Shown here in pieces: positions 42,601 through 54,007 of a DNA stretch of 64,000 bases. The DNA is taken from positions 8,867,427 through 8,931,426 of the forward strand of contig NC_086366.1 of assembly GCF_036324505.1 (NCBI RefSeq), written 5' to 3'. The position numbers were made by a program, and so were the translations under genes. The notes under the pieces were generated by a model that saw only the letters and a program-made list of their open reading frames with translations, had not been told where the DNA came from and searched no databases. The stretch comes from Eleginops maclovinus. Its lineage: Eukaryota; Chordata; Actinopteri; Perciformes; Eleginopidae. Each line of letters opens with the position of its first letter. Positions within the stretch are counted from its first letter, which is position 1.

Positions 42601-45600
42601 CACATCAAAAATGACCCCATCCCTTCCACACAGTGAGGCGTACAGCTTATTATTAAACACTGGTACCTTTTATCTGCCGATACACAAAGCCCAGGGCAAG
42701 GTATTGGAGCTCACACAGACAGATTGGTGCATCCCTTGTGTTTCTTAGTATGGCTAAGTGCTAGGTTGCAGACAGGGAGAGAGTGGGGGTGGAGGATACC
42801 AATGAGGAGAAACATGAGAGAAGCTGAGGAAAGCACAATTAGGAAGAAAGGGAATTTCATAATTTAAGCAATAGTTTAGCATGTTGTGTTGTTCTCCCTT
42901 TGGACTGACAAGTTCTGCTGTTTAACACCTGGAAAGAGGAACAAACTAGTTTTTCGATTTTGGTCTTGATAAGCACCTCTCCCTTGAATCATATCTTTTT
43001 AATCCATCAGGTCAGTCATTGTTGTACCAGTACCTCAGTTTATTTGCTTATATTTCATCAACAAAAATGTGTCCCAACCTGTTTCAAGCACAATAAAGAT
43101 AGCGAAAAAACCCTTAAAGTGTTTGTCCTTGTCTGCATCTTCATTTTTTCCTTATTCTTTCTTTTGCCCGTTCTCTCAGTACTTCAAGTATGTCTTCCCA
43201 GACGGGGTGGACACTGTGATCGTCAAGGTCAACTCGGACATGACCTTTCCCTGCTCCGTTATGTCCATCCAGGACATCCAGGTACACTCACTCCCCCCTT
43301 CATCCCATCAAACCAGAAGATGTCTGATGTCCTCAAGTGGCCCCTGCATTATAGATAGCATGCAGTAGCACCATGCGGCCACACAAGAGCAAAACTATAT
43401 TATGTGTGACAGTGTCGGTGCAGTGCTGGGCCCGCATTGTCAATTTTATGATGTCTGAAAGAACTAAGATTTCAGTCCTCTTTTTTTGTTAGTGATTAGC
43501 ATAATAATGTTCTTTGTATGCAATCCTGTTTATCCCATGTTCCCTTTTGCAATGTTGTAAGCTCTGTGTGTCATATTTCACTTTTTTCTTTCTTCCTGTT
43601 GCTTTCTTTTCAGTGTCCAGTCTATGACCTTGACAACAATGTGGCCTTCATTGGGATGTACCAAACTATGACCAAAAAAGGGGCGATAACAGTGCAGGTA
43701 GGGTTTGACACACAGTCACTCACATGGTTAAAGCTTGTGTGTCAAAGCCTACAGCCCTACCATTACAAGACATATCATATCTTCTGTCCTTCTCTGTCAT
43801 TTAGAGAAAAGATTTCCCCAGCAACAGTTTCTATGTGGTGGTAGTGGTAAAAACAGAGGATGAGGCGTGTGGTGGTCCGCTGCGATTCTACCCTCTCCGT
43901 CCTGATGAGCTCATCGACGCCGGAAACCGCAGCAAGCTCATCGATGTGGTCGTCACCCCTGCTATCAACTGTAAGTCACATGTTCACAAATATATACTGA
44001 ACAAAGGGAGAAATAATCCATATTGATTTGTTGTAAAGCACAGAGCTTCCTCCAAATTAGTTGAATAAAAAGGATTTTTTACATGTCCACAGATCAGATA
44101 CTTACATACCAATTCGGGGACCATCAGGTTTAACATATCCATTAAACCCAGATTTTTTAAAACTAATACACATCCTCTAGAACTGGGATTTAAAGAGAAA
44201 GAAATAATGAAAAACAAGGGGCTTTTGTTTTAGAAAAGGGACTGCATATTGTACCTGTACTTATGTGCTGTCATGTAAATAGGCTAACGGTATGTCTCTC
44301 TTCACACTCACCAGCGGAGGTGTATGTGATGGGTATGCTGTTCTGTCTGGGCATCTTCCTCTCCTTCTATCTGCTCACCTTGCTCATGACCTGTCTGGAG
44401 AATAAGCGGTAAGATTCAGCAACGTTCTCTGACACAAAATCAACAGCTAGCTGCAAACACTTCACACTTCATTGTTCCTCTGCTGAGATATCTATATGAA
44501 TAATTAAATATTTTGCAATGATAAATAACATTTTGCTGCTTTATATTTGTTTACATTTTTAGTCCCAAAAGTATATTTTTTACTTTCTTTTTAAATGCTA
44601 TTTTATTTTATTGTAATTACAATGTCTTGTTTTTATGCTGCTGCAACGCAAAACATTTCCCAAATTTGATCAATAAGGTACTTCTATCTGTCTGTCTATC
44701 TATTATTCACAGGATTGTTTGTTTTCTCTGGATAAATGTGGTTTAAGAGCAGAAACATCGTTACACCTTTGTAAAAAAGATATTACTTTGTAAATTCACA
44801 ATGTGTAAACGTTCTTACTTTGGTCCCAGGTGAGTGGGTCCAATTAGAAAATAGATTTGTACAGCTGCACCACAAGAGGAGCAATACACTGAGTACGAAT
44901 GACTTTAATTGGTTCTCCTCTCTTTTTCTGCAGAATGAAGAAGAGAGAGGCATTTCAGGTTCCTGACGACATGTCGCCTGCTGAAACAGGTAACCCAGCA
45001 ACTAGCAAAGATGGACCAGCCCATTAGGGGCTCGTAAAGGTTGTGGGGAGAGTACCATTTTCTTAAAGTCGTGGCTGTATACTTGAGATAAGGTGCCATT
45101 GTCTCTGTTAAATGACCCCTAACAGACAGTACGGTAATACATTAACTCTTAAGCTTTTTAATGTAGAGTTAAACATGTCCGTGTGTACTGAATGTATGTC
45201 TTTCGCTCTCTCTCCCTCATGCCTATTTGTGGTTCAGCCTCTCTGCTTGGGAAGAACGGAGATGGTATAACGACACTGTTACTCCTACCTTATACTTAAT
45301 ACTGCCCTCTCTCACACTGCTTGTCTGTTGAGGCTCTGCATGCATTAGCTCACCGACTATAACTCTCCTGCCATATAAACAGTGTTCATTGACTAACAAT
45401 AAAGAGATGGGATTGACTATAAAGCTCTATAGACGGTGTAATAACATCAAAATAATAGTATTTCAAATAAATCGAGCTTTTATGGCTTGCAGATACAGAT
45501 ACACATGACTCACTTTTAATATGTTTTTTCCTATATTTGTCACACCTACTATTTCTCACAGCGATCCGATACCATCAGTATATGACATTATAGTCAACAA

Positions 45601-48600
45601 TACACATAACATGATGGAAAAACGAAGGATACCTGACATGATCTGATTATAAAAGCCTACGGACACTTTTTGTAAACCATTCACTCTCACCGCAGCAGTC
45701 ACCACTCTTTGCAACACATTCTGCAGCATTACCCACTCACATTTTCACCCTAATACTGTCAAGTGTAGGCATTTAGAGCCTGAAATAATTGGATCCCTGC
45801 ATGTGTTTGTGCATCCCTCACCGCTCTGTGTTGACGTGCTAATAGCTCAGCCTCAGTGGTGTTTTAGTTTGCAGCGTTAAGATACTAACCAGTATTGCCT
45901 GTGGTGCTGCTTGCCTCTGCATTTTGTTCACCTATACTTTTACATTTGTTTTAAACGCGTGCGTGCTTTTTCCAAAGGCAAAACTCCAGCCTCACCATAT
46001 GAATACGGCTCCTTTGGTGAGTTTCGGAGAACTCTTTACGTCTTTGTTTAAGAGTTACTTTTATGAATACAATTAAAAATCCTCCGTTTTCTTCTCCAGC
46101 GGACAACGGCAGCACTCTCAGTTCAGAGGCCATCACTGACAGCGCCACATCAACTGACAACAACTATGGATACATAGGTATGGACACGCTTAGGCACACA
46201 CATTTCCTTTGTCACTTACTGTCTTTCATTTTTGTAAATCACTTTGAATTGCCTTTTGTTGAAAGGTGCTATACAGATACACTTGCCTTGCTTTATCCCT
46301 CCACTGTCACTTTGCAGTATGTCTCCACAGCCTGGCTTGCAGCTTCATATGAGCAGCTCTGGTCCCTCACCTGTTTTCTGTGTGTCTTTGTTCATCAGGA
46401 CAGGAGCCTTTCAAACGTCGCACAATCGTCAGTCACCTTCACCACATAGCCATCCGCATGGGTGACACTCTGCCGCAAAATCGTCTTAATAATTGCCCCC
46501 AAACCAATCAGCACTGTGTGAATCAAAAATCAATGAGACTCAGATACTGATGCCAGGAAGTGGCAAATTCCTAATCTGATTAAATGGAAATAAACAGCAA
46601 AACATTTTTGATACTACGAAGATCAGGGTACCAACAATCATTCTAATATTTCTGTTCAATATCTTTGGAAATACTTTTTAAGAGGTGCGATGTGTTGAAA
46701 CACCTTTTGCATCCTTAAGAAAATTACTTTTAATCCATGCCATTGACCAGCGACCAATGAAACGAGAGAAGATTCTGTTTTTCTTCCATGACCTCCCTCT
46801 TTCTCTCTTCTCTCCATCAGAGCGAACAATGGACTGCGTTGGACGAAGCAGGCATGAGTCTCTGAGCTCTGTGGAGGAGGACGACTATGACACGCTGGAC
46901 GACATCAACTCAGATAAAAACATCGTCCGCACCAAGGTTTGCCCTTGTCTCTCCATCTCAAAGCACACTGCTCCTTTCCGTTGCTAATTCTATGAGTATC
47001 GACGAGTAATAATTATCCCTCCTAAATACAGAAATATCTATGCGTGTCTGACCTGTCCCGCAAAGACAAGAGGATTCTGAGCAAGAAATACCAAATCTAC
47101 TTCTGGTGAGGGTAGCGGTTAAACAAATACCATTGGTCTTAAAATAAATATTTGTTTATCTGTCAAAGTCTAATCATTTATGTGTTCCCTCTTCAGGAAC
47201 ATTGCTACTATTGCTGTTTTCTATGCACTGCCAGTCGTCCAGCTGGTCATTACCTACCAGACGGTACGCTGATGAGACATGAACTATGAAATATAAAATA
47301 TGATAAATACAGATGGAAGGTAAACTGACTCTCTTTAATTTCTTTAGGTGGTGAATGTAACAGGAAACCAAGACATCTGCTACTACAACTTCCTGTGTGC
47401 CCACCCTCTGGGAGCTCTGAGGTGTGTTTAGATTCACACATGTATTATTGTAACCAGTGGATTGCATACCTGTGTTTAAACCCTTGTCACACACCATGTT
47501 TTATACACAGTGCATTCAACAACATCCTCAGTAACCTCGGTTACGTGCTGCTGGGATTCCTCTTTCTTCTTATCATCCTCAAAAGAGATATCGCCCACAA
47601 TAGAGCCTTGTTCCGCAAGGATTTGAACGCACTGGTGAGTAACAGACAGAAGATAACACACTGAGAGACATTTATATTGACTACTGTGTGTGTGTCACCC
47701 AGCAAATATCTATTTCCAAAGTAAATACTATTGTTTGTGATTGAAAACATTATCTTAGCAACATTAGCATCATCTGGTAGCTAACTGCTTCTATAAATTG
47801 TAAATAAAAAGTAATGAAGGGAGTACACAGGCACAATGCCAGTGTAATATTTGTTGAACTTCATTATAACTCAATGTTCCTCTCTCCCACCCCGCAGGAA
47901 TGTGGTATCCCAAAGCACTTTGGTCTGTATTATGCCATGGGAACTGCTCTGATGATGGAGGGTTTGCTCAGCGCATGCTACCACGTCTGTCCTAACTACA
48001 CCAACTTCCAGTTTGGTGAGACTGCATGTGTCCTCTTTTTGAATATATGATGTTAAATCCACCACACAGCTTTGACTTATTGTTCTGAAATGGAGTAGAA
48101 CCGTTGTTGATACGATGAAATAATATTTGTGCAGATTGTCCTCTATATTAATTTCAGGGTTTACCACTCTGCTTAAGTCACTTTTAACGAAAATGGAAGG
48201 TTCCAGGTTCAGCTCCCTGATGCCTTCTGTGCAGATGCCTTGTGTAGCTAAATATACTGTGTTCATGCAATAATGAAATATACATTTAAAGGGGGCCAAC
48301 CACATCAGGAATGTAAAACAATAAGGTGTTTGCGTAGGTTATGCTTTTATCCCAGAGTCCTGGGTTAGTGCTGGTTATATGCAAAAAGTAATCAAACCTT
48401 ACTTGTTATTAAGTGCCAACAATCTGCAGTGATTTCATTCTGGTTCTTGTAATTCCCATTAATGTTTTGTTGCAATGTTTCCATCTTGTTTTATTTATTT
48501 GCAGACACCTCCTTCATGTACATGATTGCTGGGCTGTGTGTGTTGAAGTTGTATCAGAAGAGACACCCAGATATCAACGCGAGTGCTTACACTGCATACG

Positions 48601-51280
48601 CCTGCCTGGCCGGGGTCATCTTCTTCTCTGTGCTGGGAGTGGTACATACCTACACACACACACATTCAAACACAGACCGTGGGGTAAACAAGGCCTTGGT
48701 GATGCATAGACAGTCCCTCATGCTTGTATTGCTCTGTTTTCAGGTATTTGGGAAAGGAAACACGGTCTTCTGGATAGTGTTCTCTGTGATCCACATTCTG
48801 GCCACTATGCTCCTCAGCACACAGCTTTACTACATGGGTCGATGGAGGCTGGGTAAGGTCGAATCTGGAAAACTGAACCTCAAGACAAGACAAAATGCGT
48901 AACATTAGCTCTATTTAGTCAAAGCTGACTGAAGAATGTTGTACTGTATTGTCATTTAATGCTTTTTTAAATACCTGTGACTTATCAAACATATAGCAGC
49001 ACAAGTACAATGCATACTGCTTTGTCTAGGTGAATAGGAATAATCATAAATCACTTAAGAATAATGACATTTTCCGTTGCTCAAATTTGTCTGTATATTT
49101 TGTCGGCAGACTCTGGGATCCTGCGCAGGATTGTGTACATTGTCTACACTGATTGCATCAGACAGTGCAGTGGACCCATGTACATTGTGAGTAATGAGCA
49201 GAAGCAGCTGCAACAACATGTTCAAAGGAATATTTTACCCCAAAAAACATAACTTCCAAATGAAATGATTTCCCCCGATGTGTCACCTTGAATGGATTTG
49301 TGTGTAAGAGTGTGTACAAATGTTTTTAAAGCTTTGCTGTTCTTAACCAGGACCCTATTTACTTTAAGTCATCAAGACTGTTCTTCATTGTGGGATTCTT
49401 CATTCACTGTACAGAAACATTTCAGTTGTTATATTAAATGAATCAAGGCTGAGTCATTTATATACAAATACACATACATTTATATACCATCAAATGTGGT
49501 TAGCTCCTCGAATGTCATCGATGGTTTTTGGATAAGATTGTGTCATTAAAAGGCTTCTACATGCATTAAGTCATTTGCCTACCACTAAATCATCTCTCCT
49601 GTGTCTGTCTGACAGGACCGAATGGTTCTGCTCGTACTGGGAAACATAATCAACTGGTCTCTGTAAGTTATACTTTTACCTAACACGAATTAGACGCAGT
49701 GTAAATTATTGTCATAGGATTAAATGATGACACCATCTGTTTCACTTCCTCTCTGCAGAGCTGCTTTTGGCCTCATCGAGAGACCTAATGACTTTGCCTC
49801 CTACCTGTTGGCCATCGCCATCTGCAACCTGCTGCTCTACTTTGCTTTTTACATCATTATGAAGGTGTGTGTTTGCCTATTTCCACGTTTTTAATAAGAA
49901 TAAAGGTTTTTGTTTTGCTAAGGTTTTTCTGTGTATGTGTTTTAAGTTACGGAGCGGTGAGAGGATCCAGTGTCTGGCGTTGGTGTGTATTCTGTTCACA
50001 GCCGTGGTGTGGGGCTTTGCGCTGTTCTTCTTCTTCCAGGGTCTCAGCACCTGGCAGGTTAATTACTCACACGCTCATACTCACGCAGATGCAGCATCAG
50101 CCTCTCACACTTAGTTGACTAAAGTCTTAGCCTGTGAGAGCACACATTGGCTCAGTATTTCTTAAGTGACGTATTGCCTGCACAATGTGGCATCGGTTAA
50201 ATGTGAGTGTGTTTTTCTCTCCCGACACAGAAAACTCCAGCAGAGTCTCGCGAACACAACCGGGACTGCATCTTGCTTTCCTTCTTTGATGACCACGACA
50301 TTTGGCACTTCCTCTCCTCCATCGCCATGTTCGGATCCTTCCTGGTATGATCATGTTCATTTTGCATGTGTGTGTGCCACATAAATATCTCTTTGTTCTC
50401 AGGATTTAGAATATGCTAATCACTCATAAAACTGAATATAACAGCCATACAACAACCATCCCATAACTCATACTTAATGTACTTTTACTCAATGCTTGAT
50501 AGGGCTAGCTCATAGCTTCAAGTTAATGTAACATTTAAAATGTAAAACTTAAATGTATTGTTTCAAAGGAAACCAGCAAATGGGAATCTATGAGTTTAAA
50601 GAATGGATTGCTTATGTCACCATAAATTGTGCATAATTTGCAATCGCTAAATGCCCCGTCTCAAGGTAGACTTCCTAAAAGATATTTCACTAATGATTAG
50701 ACACATTCCAGATTTAAAGGCTTTATTGTCGTGTGCCCAGTAGCTGCAGTGTGGTTTTGGCCAGGAAATTCTTCCAAGGCTCCTCCAACAGTGCAACATT
50801 AATATAGCTAAAACTTAAAAATAGTGCAAAAAGAAATAGATATTAAAAAAGTGCAAGAGAATGTTGCAAGTGACTAATGTGCAAATAAATGCAATCATAA
50901 GTTAACTATATGCACATTAAACACATTTAAATAAAACTATACAGTAGAATAAAAACAAAGACAAAGCACAAACAGCATCTTTTTTGTCTCTGATTGTAAT
51001 CATCCATTTGTCAAAGTATAATTTGCCTTAGTTTGCCAATGCTTGACTTGTTAGAGGTCAGCAGTGGCTTGCCCCATCCATGCAATATCAATCCAAACTT
51101 TCCTAAGGCAATCAAGAGAGAAAGAGTGAAAACTTAAAACCAGATTATAAAAACTGCCCAATCTTTTGTGAATCTTCTTGTGTATTCTAACCCTTCACAT
51201 CTTTTGTTCCCTGCTAGGTCCTTCTGACTATGGACGACGACCTCGACACCGTCCAGAGAGACAAGATCCTCGCCTTCTAG
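39685..51280 (+). CDS. sidt2: SIDT2, SID1 transmembrane family member 2 (complete)
   Basis: Multi-pass lysosomal membrane protein of the SID-1/CREST superfamily; in mammals linked to RNA/DNA uptake into lysosomes and lipid handling. Exons: 39685-39924, 40019-40140, 42030-42194, 42328-42373, 43180-43281, 43614-43697, 43805-43970, 44315-44408, 44934-44989, 45238-45264, 45978-46016, 46100-46177, 46399-46461 (cassette), 46821-46936, 47032-47105, 47197-47263, 47348-47421, 47511-47634, 47898-48015, 48505-48641, 48744-48852, 49110-49186, 49616-49662, 49759-49864, 49947-50057, 50231-50344, 51218-51280. They sum to 2619 nt, 872 codons plus stop (851 without the cassette; human is about 832). A signal peptide lies near residues 20-40, a glycosylated beta-rich ectodomain reaches about residue 310, and the first span is [22 protein letters not shown]-type putative zinc ligands are S604/H608, D619 and H836xxxH840. 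Acidic linker [11 protein letters not shown] is conserved. Confidence 0.97.
40790..41262 (+). mobile_element. Truncated non-LTR retrotransposon (LINE) 3' end
   Basis: In SIDT2 intron 2. One frame encodes [17 protein letters not shown] followed by [14 protein letters not shown], which matches the C-terminal end of ORF2 in L2/CR1-like fish LINEs as I recall it. It is followed by a short 3' region ending gattaaaggtattctgattctgatt, a typical LINE tail. 5'-truncated and with no reverse-transcriptase core, so inactive. Confidence 0.75.
42411..42737. mobile_element. Non-autonomous hAT element (327 bp)
   Basis: In the SIDT2 intron after the exon ending 42373. Ends tagagatgcgttggtccgat and gattggtgcatccctt are imperfect inverted repeats related to the tagggatgcac ends of the outer hAT in SIK3 intron 1. 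Flanking 8-mers gtgttttt (42403-42410) and gtgtttct (42738-42745) match at 7 of 8 positions, consistent with an aged target-site duplication. No coding capacity. Confidence 0.75.
44545..44702 (+). mobile_element. LINE-like 3' tail with GATCAATAA and TCTG/TCTA repeats
   Basis: The segment tgctgctgcaacgcaaaaca..gatcaataaggtacttctatctgtctgtctatc resembles the 3' terminus of fish non-LTR elements that end in a microsatellite tail. Lies in the SIDT2 intron before the exon at 44934. The 5' limit is uncertain. Confidence 0.5.
46205..46300 (+). mobile_element. Short retroelement 3' tail
   Basis: Sequence gtaaatcactttgaattgcc..aaaggtgctatacagataca resembles a very common fish LINE/SINE 3' end. In the SIDT2 intron just upstream of the cassette exon. 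Only the tail is present. Confidence 0.5.
46399..46461 (+). CDS. sidt2: SIDT2 cassette exon (63 nt, in frame)
   Basis: Bounded by acceptor tgttcatcag and donor GTGACA. It encodes [18 protein letters not shown] in the cytoplasmic loop between the first membrane span and the [11 protein letters not shown] segment. It starts in phase 1 and its length is a multiple of three. The exon before it (ending 46177) can also join directly to the exon at 46821 in frame (GYI followed by ERTMDC). The basic, His-rich stretch has no stop or frame defect, which favours a real optional exon over chance. Confidence 0.65.
50713..50945. mobile_element. Interspersed repeat, probably retroelement-derived
   Basis: Sequence ggctttattgtcgtgtgccc..gctcctccaacagtgcaac followed by AT-rich gtgcaa repeats resembles a common teleost interspersed repeat. 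In the last SIDT2 intron. Boundaries and class uncertain. Confidence 0.45.
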
Positions 51281-51712
51281 ATGTGTCAGATCTTCTGAGA
51301 TGAGCTCAGCTCTTCCTCTCTGCCTTATCGCCCTCGTCTCGCTCCGTTCTCAGCTTCTTCATGTTCTTCAAAAAAAGCACAGCCAGTAGCCTGTTTTTCC
51401 GAGGCTGCATGGCGGGCGCCTCTCTGCATGCCGGCCACAGCCAATCAGCCAGTCAGAGAGGGGGCAGTAGCTCCTCCCTCCCTCTGCTTGTATGGACACT
51501 TTTGTGCCAATAACAAGAATGGGTCGACGTCAAGTGATGCTGAAGTGTTTTGTCCTCTTGCTGCCATCATCAATATAACTGTTGTGATCGGTGTTTACTT
51601 CCTGCTGTTGATGAAAATAACATTGTAAACACTCGCTCAAAGAAACTATCAGATTTAACTGATTTTATACTGCATTACATTTGACTTACATGTCACCAAT
51701 GCATTTTGAAAT

Positions 51713-51860
<148 letters not shown>

Positions 51861-52107
51861 AAAATGAGTCTGGTCTTGTCTGTCAGTGGCCTTTTAATGT
51901 TCTAATCATGTAAGTCACATACTGTGCTCTGATTGGTCAGATCCTCCAGCTATTCGTCCTTCTCATTGGAGAATATTAATATAATGCTGATGATGATGAT
52001 TGTATTTACTTCTTGACTGCCCTCAAGTCTGGATGCAATGTTATTTTTTACACGGCACTGTACGATGAACGGATTTTAATGTCTAACATTGCAATGAGCG
52101 GTTACTG

Positions 52108-52113
52108 AATAAA
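52108..52113 (+). terminator. SIDT2 polyadenylation signal
   Basis: Canonical AATAAA about 830 nt after the SIDT2 stop codon, followed by T-rich sequence. Confidence 0.6.
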
Positions 52114-52130
52114 AGTCTCATTTTCAGGAA

Positions 52131-53291
52131 ATGTTTATTGACTCATTCCTAAACGTTCAGATAACGACTCCTGAACCAAATGTTCTCTCATCTATAAAAC
52201 TGATAAAATGGTAGAAAAATAAAGTGATCACTGCAATTTAAGTGGTTAATAATGATTACTATTTTATTTGGCAACGTTGTCATTACTGTTATTTGTTTAT
52301 TGCAAGAATGTGAGTAATAAACTGCCAGCTTTGCTATTTACCAAATTGTAATGATTGTTTCAAAACATTTACTGTGTAAAACTGAAATATACTATAATAG
52401 ACAGTACACAGTATCGTGCTGTTAACAAATCAAGTAACGTTAGAAGTGCAAATAAATAGCTATTAAGTAGAGGTGGGAAGTGGAGCCCCTTTTCCACCAA
52501 ACTGGTTCCCGGGCCAGTTCCGGGCTAGAAACTGATTAAACTCTGGTCCTTCCACCGCAGCGGGGCTGGCTTTTAGCACCGAAACCCGGATTTTAGCTGG
52601 CCTCACTTGGCTTTCTTTATTAAGGCTGTCTCTCTAGCTCGCGGGGATTTAATCCGCGCGCCAGGGTCATTTTAGGCGCGTGTAAAAGCACATTTTTCGC
52701 TCGTGAGTAGCTTGTTTTGCACACTCGTCATTAAAACTAGCTGCACCTTTACCAGCTTTGATAAACACTTTAATGCATCAACTACAATAAAAACATGTTG
52801 TTCTGAAATGTGCCAATCTGCATAACGAGTACTTTTACTTTTGGTACTTTAAGTATATTTGAATGCTTTTGTACTTTTACTTGTAACAGAGTATTCTTAC
52901 ACTCTGGTAGGCCTACTTCTACTTATCCGAGTACTTCTCCCAACTCGCCCAAGTTTGTTGAGGTTTCAGTGTTTCAGTGTTTTTCTACAAACAAACTTGA
53001 ATACAAAATGTTGACTATCAATTCCTAATTAAAACGTTTTTTAAAAATACGTATAACACATATGTTGTAATGTATGAAAAGACCTAAAATGTACAATTTT
53101 AGCAGAAATTTTGAAGAATATTTGCAAAAGTATATTTGTGTCGCACATTTTTTTTTATCATTGAACGGTTAATCACTGTAACAGGAAGTCAAATAAACCA
53201 GAAAATAGAGGTGTGAAGGTGTGACTGCAAGGAAATCAGGGTGTGACTATAACAGGGGCAGAACACAAACAAAAACATATATAAAAGTAGA
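52131..53291. other. Intergenic stretch between convergent SIDT2 and CEP164
   Basis: Separates the 3' ends of the two genes. Contains a composite interspersed repeat (52470-52946) and otherwise AT-rich sequence. No coding exon or RNA gene recognised. Confidence 0.7.
52470..52946. mobile_element. Composite MITE-like repeat
   Basis: The left end gaggtgggaagt and the right end gtacttctcccaactc are imperfect inverted copies. The right part, with repeated gtacttttac motifs (52827-52885), resembles a very abundant fish MITE. The middle (about 52483-52800, starting gccccttttccaccaaac) looks like a different repeat inserted into it. Limits approximate. Confidence 0.55.
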
Positions 53292-54007
53292 TTTATTCAA
53301 ATATTTTATACAAAAATACAGTTGTATTAACACATAAATATGCACAAAAGAAATTCATCCATCTGCCTGCACACATATGTTACTTTACACTAATTGGCTT
53401 TCCCTTGACAGTGATTTGAACCAATATGAGTTGCTTCTGACATACTAAAACCACCATCTAAACAAATGAATTAAAAACATTCACTTGACATAGAAATCAC
53501 TTAAAAGGGAGTGTCATAAATACATATGTAACCTGTCATGGAATCAATATTGACCTGTGTGCAGCTAACACCATGGGTTCACAACATGAAGTAAAACTGG
53601 GTGGTGTTTGGGGTGATTTCAGTAAAACCAGTATAAATAGTATAGTAAATGAGTCCATGTGATTGTCTGGCCATTAAAGTAAACAAAACCATTTAAAAAC
53701 AGTTTGGCCCAAGTCTGGCATGGAGCTGTAATCTGTAAACGTGGCGTTGGAAGTGCTTTAAGGCCGTATATATTGTAGGAGGATAAAGGTCCTCAGCCCT
53801 CTGTGACATATTTCTCCCTGAATTGCCATGTCCTCCTCCAATCAGAGAAGGTCGGGTAAACCTTTGCAGCTTTTAAAAGGAATGGATCAAAGAGGGCTCA
53901 CATGAGGCCCCGTGTGTAAACGTCACAAAGCTGAGCTGTCAGTTATTCATGCTCAAAGTCCTCAGTGATAGCCACAGTGCAGCATGAATGACCTTTGTGT
54001 CATGTCC
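53292..54007 (-). other. cep164: CEP164 3' untranslated region (inferred)
   Basis: Follows the CEP164 stop codon (54010-54008) on the minus strand. The minus-strand AATAAA at 53297-53292 is a plausible polyadenylation signal. No other feature seen. Confidence 0.55.
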
